Source: Datisca glomerata
Lineage: Eukaryota; Streptophyta; Magnoliopsida; Cucurbitales; Datiscaceae
Reading direction: 5' to 3'
Length of the DNA stretch: 64,000 nucleotides
NCBI GenBank assembly: GCA_003255025.1
Contig: QANY01000148.1
Location: forward strand, 1-64,000
Shown: piece by piece, positions 1 through 11,056 of the stretch
Numbering within the stretch: the stretch's first letter is position 1
Layout of the letters: each line of letters opens with the position of its first letter
Notes under the pieces: generated by a model
What the model saw: the letters and a program-made list of their open reading frames with translations, nothing else
Told to the model about the DNA's origin: nothing
Database searches by the model: none
Made by a program: the position numbers and the translations under genes

Positions 1-243
1 ACTGAGGTTCACCAATTATATACTAAGATTCACCCATTATGTAGTGGGGTTCACCAATTACGTACAAATTAATAATTCTTATAGGAGTTCACCAAATACG
101 TAGTGGGGTTCACCAATTACATTCTAGGGTTCATCAATTATGTAGTGGAGTTCACCAAATGTATACAAATAATAATTCTTGGAAGGGTTCACCAAATACG
201 TAATGGGGTTCACCAATTACGTAGTGGGGTTCACCAAATACGT
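1..243. repeat. Tandem TTCACCAATTACGTAGTGGGG-type repeats
   Basis: About ten degenerate copies of a roughly 20-bp unit, ttcaccaa(a/t)tacgtagtgggg, with two interruptions by 'aataattctt(a/g)ga'. The palindrome TACGTA sits in most units. The same units, reverse-complemented, fill 28085-28565. Confidence 0.85.
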
Positions 244-904
244 AAAACCTAATCGTCATACCTAATAGGCGAATCACCTATTGTTAGCCCATAAACGTCG
301 TCCTGAAGGTGCTAATCGCATCCTCAAAACCAAGCGCTAGTTCTATGCCTCCAATCGCCTGTTTCATTCCTAAACGCCATGTATAAATAGGTGATCTCCA
401 GTCTCCCTCCCAATCACCAGCTTTTTAGGCATAATCACCATTTATATGGCTCTAATTGCCATTCTTCACTCATTATTTCCATACAAACATTCATGATACT
501 CACTTATTATGTGAAATTAGATTGGATTAATTGAGAATTTTCAATACAGTTAAACATTTATTCATAAACACGTTAAAAATTGTCATTGATAATGTTATTG
601 TGCTTTTGTGATAAGTAGCGAGCGAGACGGGTTTTCACCATATATAATTATAAATCATAATGTTATGATGGTCGGTAAATCTTATTTATCAGTTTGACGA
701 ACAAGTATAACCCTCAAGGTAGGATTCTATCTTTAAATCAAACATATTCGCTAAAAGTCTGAAATTGAATATTGAAATTTGAAATTTTGACCTTTTATTT
801 TATAAATTATAACCCCATAAAATTTGGAAAACAACATATTTACATTTTAATTTATAAGTATATAAATATATTTTATTTTTATTTATCCATCCAGTTTTTT
901 AAGC

Positions 905-1200
905 ATAATTGGGAGTATTGGGACCAAAAGACATAGTAACACGCATTTGGCTCGTGTCTCAGTCATACGGGCCAAACGCCTGCGTGTCTGGCGTTTGGGC
1001 CCAAATGTCACCAAGAGGCCCCAAACGTCAGTATGGTAGGCGATTCGCCAGCCATGACTGGCATTTGGGGTTTGCTGGACACGTTTTTGCCCCAAATGTC
1101 TGTGTGTCTAGCATTTGGGGCCCAAACTCGACTAGTAGGCCCCTAACGCTAGTCTTGAATGATGACTCGCCATGTAGTGATGACGTTTAGGTCCCCATTG
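905..1200. repeat. GGCGTTTGG / CCAAACGCC subterminal repeat block
   Basis: Many copies in both orientations of a 9-bp core (ggcgtttgg, ccaaacgcc and one-base variants such as gcatttggg), with 'cgattcgcca' and 'catgactggc' between. The organisation matches 26030-26560. Overlapping short reading frames here have repeat-like composition and are not genes. Confidence 0.75.
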
Positions 1201-1206
1201 TGACGT

Positions 1207-1557
1207 TTGGCCCTAGCCATACTTGTTTTGATACACTTAGTTATTTTCATGCACTTAGCCATATTTTCACACTTAGGCGTACATATTAATTTCACGTACA
1301 TGGCGGTGGTTTTAGTGTCTATAGCGGCGGTTTTAGTGTCTTTAGCGGTGATTTTTGGTTCTATACCGACGGTTTTGATACATTTAGTCATTTTCACACT
1401 CTTAGATATTTTCACACACTTAGTAATTTTTATATCCTTAGTCATTTTCATACACTTTGTCATTTTTTTATTTTCACATGCATGTAGCATTTTTCATTCA
1501 CTTAGTAATTTTCTCACACTTTGTCTTTTTTATGTACTTGTTTTGATACACTTCTGA
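1207..1557. repeat. Degenerate tandem repeat (TTTTCACACACTTAGT)
   Basis: A pyrimidine-rich array of about 20-27-bp units around ttttcacacacttag(t/c)cat, with a short 'ggcggttttagtgtct' sub-array at 1303-1345. The long hydrophobic reading frame through it comes from the repeat; no gene is supported. Confidence 0.6.
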
Positions 1558-1569
1558 TATCCAACGATC

Positions 1570-2317
1570 TCAATCTGATCTAACTTCTGATATGTGAGCA
1601 TGTTGTATTTTGTTTCTCTGTAAATATTGTAAGACCCGTTTAGCTGCTTTCCAATGGTCTATGCCTGAATTGCTTAAATACATGCCCAACATCCCAGTCA
1701 CGTACACGATATCTAGACGTGTATAAACTTGAGCATACATCAGACTCCCTACTACTGAGGCATAGGGAATCTTTTGCATTTCTTTTTCCTCAAAATCATT
1801 CTTAGGACACTAATTGAGACCAAATTTGTCTCCCTTAGCTACAAGAGTATCACCTAGTTTACAGTTTTGCATGCCATATATTTTAAGAACCTTTTTGATA
1901 TAGCTCTTTTGTGATAATCCAAGAATACCTTGAGAACGATCTCGATGTATCTGGATCCCTAATATAAAAGGGGTTTCACCAAAATCTTTCATCTCAAAAT
2001 TCTTAGTTAGAAATCTCTTGGTGTCATGCAATAAGCCTATATTGTTGCTGGCAAGCAAAATATCATCCACATATAAAATTAGAAAAATACGCTTGCTCCC
2101 ACAGGACTTATGGTATATACAATCATCGACTAAATTCATCTCAAAACCGAATGAGGTGATCACCTGATGAAACTAAAAATACATTGTCGAGATACCTGTT
2201 TGAAATGTGCCACCAATGTCATTATAATCCTAAAAGAGTCTTTTGTAGAAACTGGAGAGAAAATCTCTTTATAGTCGATGCTTTCTTTCTGTGTAAAGCC
2301 CTTAAGCGTTCTGTTTC
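1570..2317 (-). pseudogene. Copia reverse transcriptase/RNase H remnant
   Basis: Reads as the C-terminal half of a copia polyprotein. The junction piece 'GFTQKESIDYKE' is followed by 'YVDDILLASN' (the catalytic YVDD box of RT, near 2070), then 'KDFGETPFILGIQI', then after a stop 'YASVVGSLMYAQVYTRLDI', typical of the RT-RNase H connection. There are two internal deletions by comparison with the family: the integrase C-terminus and RT N-terminus are missing (join at TLK/GFTQKE, about 2283), and the segment that normally carries the first catalytic Asp of RT is missing (join at AHF/KQVSRQ, about 2205). Stops occur near 2165 and 1800. Not functional. Confidence 0.8.
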
Positions 2318-3038
2318 ATCTTTCAGCAACACCATTCATAGTGGGTGAACCCAGCATAGTGTACTGTGGGACAATAGTGTATTCCTTTAGGCATGGACGT
2401 TGTTCACCTGAACCATCATATCTTCCATAGTACTCACAACCATGGTCAAATCTGACGCCCTTAATCCTTTTGTTGAGTTGATTATCAACTTCAACCTTAA
2501 ACTTTTTGAACGTGTCCAATGATTGTGAGTTTTCATAAATGAGATATATGTAGCCATATCTAGAATAATCGTCTATGAACGTTAAAAAATATTGTTGACC
2601 ATTCCAAGCCATTAAAGAGAATGGCCCACAAATATCCGTATGAATAAGTTTTGAGACGTCCTGAGTTCTGTTGGCTTCAAATCTCTTTTTATCGGTGTGT
2701 TTATCCTTTATGCAATTAACACAAACGTCAAAATCTGTGAAATCTAAGGGACTAAGAGTTTCGTCTAATACAAGTCTCTCTATTCTTCGTCTGAAGATTT
2801 GACCTAATCTCTTGTGCCATAACATAGCTGAATTCTCACTGGTTAATTTTCTTTTAGTACCCCGTGTACTTAATTGCAGGGATTCTTTAAATGAAGTAAT
2901 AGTTTCAAGTAAATAAAGATTATCATATCTTGATAAAAAAATGAAACCAACTGAAATTGAATCACAAAACAAACTAAATTTTCTATTTCCAAAAGAACAA
3001 ACATAAGCAGCTTTTTCTAAAACAGAAATAAAAATCAA
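2318..3038 (-). pseudogene. Copia integrase remnant (GAG-pre-integrase plus rve core)
   Basis: Contains the GAG-pre-integrase pattern 'LWHKRLGQ' (H of the HHCC zinc site, C pair at 'CVNCIKDK'), then the rve core with 'IHTDICGP' (first catalytic Asp), 'FIDDYSRYGYIYLI' and 'GVRFDHGCEY' (second Asp; family usually has RSDxGxEY), then 'PTMNGVAER' with the catalytic Glu. A TGA follows directly after AER. It lies 3 bases from the upstream gag frame, and a frame break separates them. The C-terminal third of integrase is deleted. Confidence 0.8.
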
Positions 3039-3041
3039 ATT

Positions 3042-4079
3042 TCATCTAAAGAACGGTATAATAAAAGTTTCAACAAGATCTAAATAATGTCCAGTTTTTA
3101 ATAATAATCTAAATTTTCCTATTGGTTCAACCTCAGTCATCTTGCCATCGCCCACGTAGATGAATCTTTTAACATCATTTGGCTTTCGGCAATTCAGGCA
3201 ACCCTGCATAGACACGCTGATGTGAGTTATTGCACCAGAATCTATCCACCACGTGTGTCTAGGAACCGAACTTAAATTAACCTCAGAACAAACCAAATTA
3301 AGAAGCATACCTTTCTTAGCATGCCAAGCGTGATAGTTGGTGCATTTTTTCTTCCTATACCCTTCAGCTCCACAGAAGAAACGACCATTACCTTCCGAGT
3401 TTATTGGTTTCTTTTGTTGTTCCTTATGCGGAGCTGTATCCGCAGCTTCCTTATCCGTTTTCCTTTTCTTTCCCTTGCCCTTATCCTTAGAGGTAGAGGC
3501 CAGGTAAGTACTTTCTATCTTATCATATTTCACTCTTTCCTTTTCCTGAACACAGTGTGAGATGAGCTCATTCAGAGACCAAGTCTCTTTCTGACAATTA
3601 TAGCTCACTTTAAACTGGCTAAACTGTGCCGGAAGGGATATTAAAACAAGATACACAAGCAAGTCCTCAGAGAGTTCAAGCCTTAGTGCTTTTAGCCTTA
3701 AAACAATGTGAGACATTTCCATACTATATTCCCTGATATTGACTTTGCCTTTATACCTTTTTGAAGTTAGGTCTGACAAGAGCATACCAACTTCTGCCTT
3801 TTCGTTCTTGACAAATCTCTTTTCAATGTCGGCAAGGAAATTCTTAGTTATAGTTATATTTTCAGATACAGTGACCCTAAATGTTTCTGGAATGGCCTTC
3901 TTCATGATCAACATACACATGCGATTTGATATCTCCCACCTTTCCATCTCCCTCTTATCGTCAGAGGTACTCTTATCCGTAAGAGGTGCAGGAGAATAAG
4001 TCTTTAACGTAAAAAATCGAGATCCATGACTCCAAGAATTATCAAGAGAGTATCTTCCAGGACTTGAAGTTCGAGCCAT
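3042..4079 (-). CDS. Copia gag-protease polyprotein part
   Basis: 345 codons starting at ATG 4079. The N-terminal two thirds is a UBN2/copia-type gag ('WEISNRMCMLIMKKAIPE', 'FLADIEKRFVKNEKAE'), which forms the virus-like particle. A Lys-rich linker (about residues 195-225) leads to a damaged CCHC knuckle ('FFCGAEGYRKKKC', with the usual His replaced by Tyr), then the aspartic protease start 'WWIDSGAITHIS' with the DSGA catalytic motif at about residue 278. The frame is open throughout, unlike the downstream domains, but it ends just before integrase. The missing His and the lost pol make autonomous function unlikely. Confidence 0.8.
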   Translation of the reverse strand: MARTSSPGRYSLDNSWSHGSRFFTLKTYSPAPLTDKSTSDDKREMERWEISNRMCMLIMKKAIPETFRVTVSENITITKNFLADIEKRFVKNEKAEVGMLLSDLTSKRYKGKVNIREYSMEMSHIVLRLKALRLELSEDLLVYLVLISLPAQFSQFKVSYNCQKETWSLNELISHCVQEKERVKYDKIESTYLASTSKDKGKGKKRKTDKEAADTAPHKEQQKKPINSEGNGRFFCGAEGYRKKKCTNYHAWHAKKGMLLNLVCSEVNLSSVPRHTWWIDSGAITHISVSMQGCLNCRKPNDVKRFIYVGDGKMTEVEPIGKFRLLLKTGHYLDLVETFIIPFFR

Positions 4080-5437
4080 TTAGATCTGGAATTGAATTGA
4101 TGTTGGTTGTGATACTAGCATGAGTAATAGCTGAACAAAGAACAAGAATCAAAATAAGCTCACATAAGTCCTAAAACAATAATAAATCCAAACAATAGTA
4201 AAAAAAATAACACATTTCAAGACACCAGACACTCCATTAATATTATGACTTTGGCCAAAATTATTAACTTGTAAGTGATGTCTTGGTGTAGTAATCAAAC
4301 ACTGATGATAAATAACATGTCAAACAAGAAGCCTTCTTTTGGGCCGATTTATTGTTCACATGTAAAACCGATTAATCATCACGTATTTATTATCACAGAA
4401 GCGCATGTAATTCTATTAAATAATTATCTTCCTTTGGACCGATAAATATTCACATAAGTTACACGCACACATAACCTTTTATATTTCAAGACAAACCAAT
4501 TTCCACAAGAGATGTCACTTTGGTGACATATTGCTTCAACTAATTCACGTTAAAATATATATAACATACTAATGTTCGAATTTAAAATTGTATTGAATTT
4601 AAACCTTAAATTAATTGATAAACAATTAATTTTACGATCCTTAGAAATTTTTTTGAAATTATTTTAACCAAAAATCCATAAAAAATTCAAAATAGTTTAT
4701 TTGATGATCCCAAAACATTGTTTTCAAATTGTTTTAACCAAAAACTAGAAAAAAAATCCAAAACAATTTATTAAAAATTCTTAAATTGAAATTAATTATA
4801 CGATTCTTAAAATTAAAATAAAAATTTATCCATAAAATTAATCATAAATTAGTTTAAATAATTAAAAAAAGTTTTAATTAAAAAATAATTAAACAAAAGA
4901 AAAAAGGGAGGCCAGCCCCTTTCTTTGTGTTGTGAGCTAAGCCCACAGCACCATCCATGTGTTGCGGGCTTAGCACACAACATCTTTGCATGCTGTGGGT
5001 CAAATGACCCACAACCTAATTTTTTTTAAATTGTACACGGGTCGGATTAACCCGACCTGTGTCAAACCCTGGGGTTTCACCTAAGGGGCTAGCGGCCACG
5101 TCTCCTTCACCGCGACTTCTATTGACAATCACTGCCAAGGCCATGGCTTTCTCTTTTAGACAATCGCGACCAAGGCCGCGACTTCCCTTAGCCATTGCGG
5201 CCAGACGACCGCGGCCTATCCTTGCCAGCACGACGAATCATCTTTCACCGGCGACGGTGAGGCCGCCGGCCGGTTATTCCATGATCGAACAAAAATACCG
5301 TAAAAAAATTATTCTCAAATCTAATACATCATCAAACAATTATTAAATTCAAGGACACCAAAATGTAAGCACAAAAAACACCTATAATCATGGATCTAGA
5401 ACTTAATAGATCGATTCTCAATGATTCAACATGATTT
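4080..5437 (-). other. Copia untranslated leader, unusually long
   Basis: About 1.36 kb between PBS and gag. AT-rich near gag (4080-4900), with a direct repeat of 'aaattgttttaaccaaaaa(c/t)' units at 4650-4770. A GC-rich stretch (4905-5290) contains 'gtgttgtgagctaagcccacag' type repeats and 'accgcggcc'. Frames in the GC-rich part on both strands are Arg/Pro/Ala-rich without recognisable domains. No gene supported; it may be a foreign insertion in the leader. Confidence 0.45.
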
Positions 5438-5449
5438 GCTCTGATACCA
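5438..5449 (-). other. Primer-binding site (initiator tRNA-Met type)
   Basis: Minus strand reads TGGTATCAGAGC, the standard plant copia PBS complementary to tRNA-iMet, two bases inside the LTR end. This fixes the orientation and LTR boundary. Confidence 0.85.
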
Positions 5450-5451
5450 CT

Positions 5452-5952
5452 TGTTAAATTCAAAATCTCTTTCAATATAAACCGTATCCCAATAAAACTT
5501 CAAGATCTCATGTTGAACACACCAAGAATCAAATCAATATAGAGCCGAAGCGTACCTGAAGTAATGACGATAGATCGTTGTTTAGAGCCGAGCAATTAAC
5601 CTTTCAGATCTACACGATTCTCTATCTGAGAGTCCTCTTTGATAAAATCTCTCAGTTTTCTCTCTAACGATGAGATATTATGGAGAATAGAATGGTTTCC
5701 TGTTATCATGTGACCTTGAGATCATAACCACTTACAAATAAGTCATCTTTTAGTATCTATTTTAACCCATCATAAAATAGAAATTACCGTAAAATCTATG
5801 CATATTAAATGGTCCACAACCTATCAGATATATTAAAACCCCAATTATCAAAACTTTAGTAGATCACTTTTAATTGAGTTTAATTTTATTTGACAGTCTG
5901 CAACACATAATTATTTTACAGATAAGTCCAATGTTGGATTAAGGATCCAACA
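5452..5952 (-). repeat. 5' LTR of the minus-strand copia element
   Basis: 501 bp. On the minus strand it starts TGTTGGATCC and ends TTTAACA, with TG...CA ends and a TGTT/AACA terminal inverted repeat. It is followed by the PBS and preceded directly by NBS-LRR coding sequence. The partner LTR is absent, so the 5-bp duplication cannot be checked. Confidence 0.75.
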
Positions 5953-6947
5953 TGCGCCACATGCATGTAGTAAGGGAGATGAGTCACTCTTTTATGGATG
6001 GCTCCGAATTAATTGGAAGGGAAGATGAAAAACAAAAAATCATAGAGCTTTTATTTAGCTCTGGTGATCATAATAGAAATGTGATTGTTGTCCCAATAGT
6101 CAGACCTGGAGGTGCTGGTAAAGAAGAGTTTGCCCTCAAGTTATGGGTGTGTGTTTCAAATGATTTTCAGTTGAAACAAGTTATGACAGATATCATCAAA
6201 TCTGCTACCGGCCAAAGTTGTACGGATTTGAATCCAGACCAATTGCAAATACGTGTCCGAGATATCATACAAAGAAAGCGATATTTCCTAGTTTTAGATG
6301 ATGTATGGAATGAATATCGTGCCAGATGGGAGGAGCTAGAGAAATTATTGATGAGGGGAGCCAATTGAAGTAAAATTCTTGTGACTCGCGCAGTCTTAGA
6401 GTTGCTTCTATCATGGGCACAGTTCCCTCATTTGAATTAGGTCTTCTATCCTATAAATATTGTTTCTCTATTATTTAAAAAGTTAGCGTTCAAGGAAGGG
6501 GACGAAACAAAACATCCTCATCTTGTTGAGATTGGAGGTGATATAGTTGGAAAGTGTGGAGGAAATCTGTTGGCAGTGAAGAGTGTTGCATGTTTACTTT
6601 ATGCTCAAATTGATCAAAAAGAGTGGTTGACTATAAAAGAGAATGAGATATGGAAAATAGAGCAAAAGGAAAATGACATTTTACCAGCACTCAAGTTGAG
6701 TTATGATCACATGTCATTCGATTTCAATACTTTTCATTGTTCGCTATTTTCCCAAAAGATTATGAATTTACCAACCATAAACTCATTCCAATATGGATGA
6801 CACATGAACTACTTTCGTCACCGCACGGCAATAAAGTTTGTGAAGAGATGGGGCATCAATATGTGAAGGATCTATATTCAAGATCTCTAATTCAAGATTT
6901 CATTTCCTTTGGTAATAATGTGTATGAGTTCAAAGTACACGATCTTG
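5953..6947 (+). pseudogene. CC-NBS-LRR resistance-gene relic, NB-ARC half
   Basis: Plus-strand fragments of an RGA-type NB-ARC domain. In order: 'GSELIGREDEKQKII' (domain start), a damaged P-loop ('RPGGAGKEE' in place of the usual GxGGxGKTT, so nucleotide binding is lost), RNBS-A-like 'VCVSNDF', the kinase-2 motif 'YFLVLDDVWNE', RNBS-B-like 'SKILVTRA' just after a stop at 6366, then in shifted frames 'LKLSYDHM', 'FAIFPKDYEFTNHKLI' and 'YSRSLIQDF'. It ends at 'EFKVHDL', the start of the conserved MHD region. Several stops and frameshifts, and part between P-loop and RNBS-A deleted. The N-terminal coiled coil is cut off by the copia LTR. The LRR half resumes at 28690. Confidence 0.9.
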
Positions 6948-8113
6948 GGGAGGCTCTCAAATGCCGGGAATTGTTTTTCCGGCATTGATAGTGGGTGTCT
7001 TCCAAGTAGTTGGATGAGACAAGGAGACTCCCAGTCGTTAGATCAAAAAATACTACTAAACCTATTGCTTGGGTTGTAGGTCACCTTTTTTGGAGAAGCT
7101 TTCGAGGGAAGCTTCATTCTTCCTTCCTTAGCTTTCTTCGAAAGCTTTGACATTACTCAGGAACTCTCTCTCTCTATCTCTTCAAGCTCTCTCCAATCTT
7201 CGAGCTCTCTCTCTCCGCGCCTAATCAGTCATCCAGCTCTCTCTCTCCGTCGTCCAACTCTCGCTATCGTCGGCTCTTTCTCTGCATCATCTAGGGCACG
7301 CGATTTGCTTTCTCAACCACTGGGATTTCCTTCTCAGCTGCTCTTAGTCTCATTCTCGGTATTTATCTTTTCTTCTTTGAAACTCAAATTGGCCGAAGGT
7401 AAATTCTCCTCCTTTCTCGATCTCTCTAATAGTCTAATTCTCGATATTTATTTTTCCCTCATTTTCTGTATATATCTTTCATTATTTTCCCTCATATTCG
7501 GTATTTCATTTTGAATGTTTATTGGGTTATGGTGCTTTCTCTCCGTCATTGGTTCTCTCTCTCGGTCATTGGTGCTCTCTCTCGCGATTTAGGTTTTCAT
7601 TCAGTAAGTTCACGAATCCTTCAAGTTGAACGATACTCAGGTATAATCGAGCTCTCTCTCTGCCCTATATCATTTTTTCCTCTTGTTTGAGAAGTTTCCG
7701 TATATGAATGTTTTTGAAATTTCATCCACTTGCTGCAATTTGAATGTTTCACGATTTAGGGTTTTGGTTTTGTTTGGATTGACAAACAAGAATTGAACCT
7801 AATTTATCCATTTTAATGAGTATAAATATTATATTTTTCTGTGAGAATGAATTATTATCCATGAAATTTCTACTCTTGAGGTAGGAGATGTATTTGTATC
7901 CATGAAATTTCTAAAATTACTGCTGTGAGAATGTATTTTTATGAGATGTATTTATATTATGCTCTTGAGGTAAGAGAGGATTATATGAATTTCATTACTA
8001 AAATATTTAAGCATTTTACAATGAAATGAGTTTTATATATGTAACTTATCTAGAACATGTCTTTGATATCTTGTGCCTTTCAACTTATTGATTGGGTTGG
8101 ACAGTATTGTCAT
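6948..8113. other. MULE left flank with CT-rich leader-like sequence
   Basis: No recognisable gene. 6961-6986 forms a small stem (atgccgg ... ccggcat). Another stem, agctttcga ... tcgaaagct, lies near 7095-7147. 7160-7300 is a run of 'ctctctctc' blocks like a plant 5' leader, with more near 7550-7665, followed by AT-rich DNA to the CACTA insertion. A promoter/leader for a gene reading right is possible but unproven. Confidence 0.4.
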
Positions 8114-9196
8114 CACTACAACAAAGAGTGTCATTTTATTTGTGTTGTGTCATGGTGTTTTTGGTTCAAATGTTGTCATATGTATAGTTTATGCGGCAAG
8201 ATAAATTGAGAGTTTTTAAATCTTAGACTCTCTCTGGCATTCGCCTACTCCTTTTCATCACTTTCTCCCTCTCAATAGTTCACCTCTTCCTATCTCTCAC
8301 TCTGGAGTTTGCTTCAGCCTCTCTCTGCGTCTTTCGCCGCTCACCATCTTTGTATCGGTAGCCTCTGCCCCATCTCTCTCCACCGTTCGCCTTACTATCT
8401 CTCTATCTCTCTCTCTGAAGTTTGTATCGAGCTTCCATAGAGCTGAGCTAGACAAAGTTAGTGCACTAGGAGGAGCTCGGAGCTGAATCTCATCTCGTGC
8501 AATATTTTTGGTGCCTAAGGTTTATGGAGTAGCTCATGTCGTCTCGAATCTGCTCGTGGCTCAGAATTTTTGGCATACTCTGATTTGATTTTCATTGGTT
8601 AGGGCTTGGACACGTTAAAGCTTAGGCCCTTCAGTGTACGTTGAAGAAGCTTGGTTTGATGAATTTCTTTTTTAATAATTTCTCATGTCCTAAGAAAGAA
8701 ATTTTCACTCTGTCATTTCAGATAAACTCTTCTCCTACGTTTAAAATTCCTTCAACTTTTCGCACTTTTCTTTCCCATGGCTTCCAGTTTCAGATTTATG
8801 GTTTCCCTCTTATCTTTTCCCTCTTATCTTCCATCTATAATATGTCAAAGATTATCTAAAATATGTCACACAACTGCTTCTATTATGTCCTTCAACTTTT
8901 CACACTTTTCTTTCCCATGGCTTCCAGTTTCGGATTTATGGTTCCCCGCTTATATTCCATCTATAATATGTCACAGATTGTCTGAAATATGTAACACAAC
9001 TGCTACTATTGTAACTTAGCATGGTCCCGGAGGTCCTGGACTCCTTCATTGTAATGCAAAACAAATTCAGCTTGTCAACTTGTTCCTCGCTTAGACGGTA
9101 CCTTTGTCTTTATTTATATGCTTTAGACTAATTAGCACTCAAAGAATTAGTACGATTTGTATGGCATGATGAGTTTTAACCTGATGTCTTATATGT

Positions 9197-9219
9197 NNNT
9201 ATATATATATATATATATA
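9197..9219. repeat. Assembly gap (NNN) and (AT)n microsatellite
   Basis: Three unresolved bases at 9197-9199 directly followed by about ten AT dinucleotides. The Ns probably mark uncertain repeat length. Confidence 0.9.
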
Positions 9220-10916
9220 CAAAAATTGAGTTAAACAAATCTCATTCTGTAATGTTTTTTAATGTTTACTGAGTTTATTTGTACAAAATCAGGACCAACA
9301 ACAGTATGTTTATAGCTTCGTTAACTGCATTATGTGATGAAATAGAATGTCGCCCATATGATAATAGCTCTCATTTCTTCTATAAGCTTGTCAGTAATTG
9401 AATTCATACCTTAGGTATGGTTGGCTTGTTTCAACAAAGTTGTAATTATTCAATATTAGAATTAAATCTAATAATAGCATCTACTACTTATGGAAGTTTT
9501 AATTGATCATTTGGATATGACCATTATGTTTCTTTTACAGCTTAGGCACTGTTCAAGCTCCAGACACTTTAATAGACCCCAACCGGTAGGATTTCATTAC
9601 TTACTTTCTTGTCTGGCATAATTCGATTAGTTCCCATAATAGATTTGTGAGTTTCCCTACTCAATGTAGTGCATTTTCATGTGCTTGAAACTTTGCACGC
9701 CAGGTGGCTGAAAGAATGTCTCAAAGACATTGCGTGATTAAAGTGAATGCCTTCCCAGACTGGACATTTATGGCAGTTTTAGTTGATCATTTGGACAGCC
9801 AAAGGGACCTCATTACCCACAAATCTATTGTCCATCTTAGTGATAATGCTATAAAGAACGTATGTAAGTGTCTGATCAAATTCTCCTCTTTTCTCTGCCC
9901 ATGATTTCTGCAATTGGAATTTGACTATCTTTGACTCTAAATTTTGAAGTGTCCAAGAAGACCAAATCTGTTGGTCCCCTTCAACCAAAAGTTCACAGTG
10001 AAATCTTTTTTACTATTCTGAATTGTGATCAAGGCACAACTTTCCCATGGGATGAGAATATGGTAGAATATAACAAGTATTCTTAAGAGAATATTTTTTT
10101 TTCTTACACATACTCTCTGAATATAACAGATATCCTTAAGAGAAATGATTTTAGTTGTCATTATATGTCCTCTTTTTTGGTGGTTGGAGGAGGAACCCAA
10201 TCCATATCTACTCTTGCTGTGCACATCAATACTACTATGTGGAATTGCATTTTAGGTAGACTTGATATTAAATAGGCAATGCCTAATTCTATTGATACTT
10301 TTATCTACTGTTGGGGTTGATTGAAAAATTTGGATAGATAACTTTTGTTTATTCTACATCACAATGTTTGTAAGTTTTGGCAGTCAAACTCAATATTTCT
10401 TTGCGTTCATACCAATTGTTTATTCATCATCTTTTAGAATATCAGAAGCTTAACCTACCATTTTGCATACTGTTTTGATCAAATAATGTTATTGCTAAGT
10501 TAGGGTGCTCTGCAGACTACAATTACAGTTTTCATTCCAGTTCTAAAAGATACTATTTAGAATTATCTGGAGTAGTATGATCTACCAGTAGTTGTTGGCT
10601 CACATGCTTGTAAAGGTGCACAACAAGGGACGTCGCATGTTAGCATTCTGTATTACCTGGCACTTTTTCAGTTGAGGGAGTTTTGGAATATGAAATTACA
10701 AGAATTTGATTCTCTTACCTTGTCAAACTTTCTAATTGTTGGCCTTTCTTGTGCTTTACTTCTTCCTTAATGTTTCTTCAATAGAAGTTTGAATGTAGTA
10801 TGAGCTTTTGTTCCCATACTAGATGTCGTTTGTACATACTGAGACAGGCTTGAAGTGTTTTTCTTTTAGGGTGGGGGAGGGTTTGGTTACTTGCTTCTAT
10901 AGGGTTTGATATATAA

Positions 10917-11056
10917 GGCTATGTTTGGATTTCTCAAACTATCAGAGGGAGAGGGAAGAAAGTTGTAGGGAGAAGGTGTTTGAATTGAAATACGGAGATG
11001 GAAATTATTGTTGGAGTAACCATTTATTGCTTTTCTTCTCTTATCCAAACATAGCC
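10917..11056. mobile_element. Tourist-like MITE (140 bp)
   Basis: Ends are perfect 14-bp inverted repeats, GGCTATGTTTGGAT (10917-10930) and ATCCAAACATAGCC (11043-11056). It is flanked by TAA on both sides (10914-10916 and 11057-11059), the TWA duplication expected of PIF/Harbinger elements. No coding capacity. It lies within the CACTA element, so it inserted later. Confidence 0.85.

Larger units (their letters stand above)
1..1560. mobile_element. MULE end fragment (terminal and subterminal repeats)
   Basis: Non-coding. From the window start it runs through a TTCACCAA/TACGTA repeat block (1-243), a unique stretch containing 'aacctaatcg' and 'ccaagcgctag' (244-480), an AT-rich segment (480-900), a GGCGTTTGG-rich block and a 'tttcacacactta' block. 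The first two parts match, in inverted orientation and the same order, the block at 27955-28565, and the GGCGTTTGG block matches 26030-26560. This is therefore the end of a second element of the same family, facing the other way. The outer edge lies at or left of base 1. The inner edge abuts copia RNase H sequence near 1560, so both elements are truncated at that junction. Family assignment rests on the companion copy next to a FAR1-like transposase. Confidence 0.6.
1560..5952 (-). mobile_element. Truncated Ty1/copia retrotransposon
   Basis: On the minus strand the order is LTR (5952-5452), primer-binding site (5449-5438), long leader, gag-protease, integrase, reverse transcriptase and RNase H, the copia order with integrase before RT. 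The element stops inside RNase H near 1560, where it meets a MULE fragment; no 3' LTR or polypurine tract is present. Internal deletions and stops make it non-autonomous. Its LTR sits directly against the NBS-LRR relic at 5953, so it inserted into that gene and removed or displaced the N-terminal part. Confidence 0.85.

Noticed and set aside
909..1190. Open frame on the plus strand in the MULE end
   Set aside because: It runs through GGCGTTTGG repeats; the opposite strand is also open and residue content follows the repeat.
1149..1557. Open frames on both strands with Lys/Thr-rich or Ile/Leu/Phe-rich products
   Set aside because: Product of a degenerate tandem repeat; no domain.
5059..5346. 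95-codon Pro/Arg/Ala frame in the copia leader
   Set aside because: GC-rich composition opens frames on both strands; no conserved motif.
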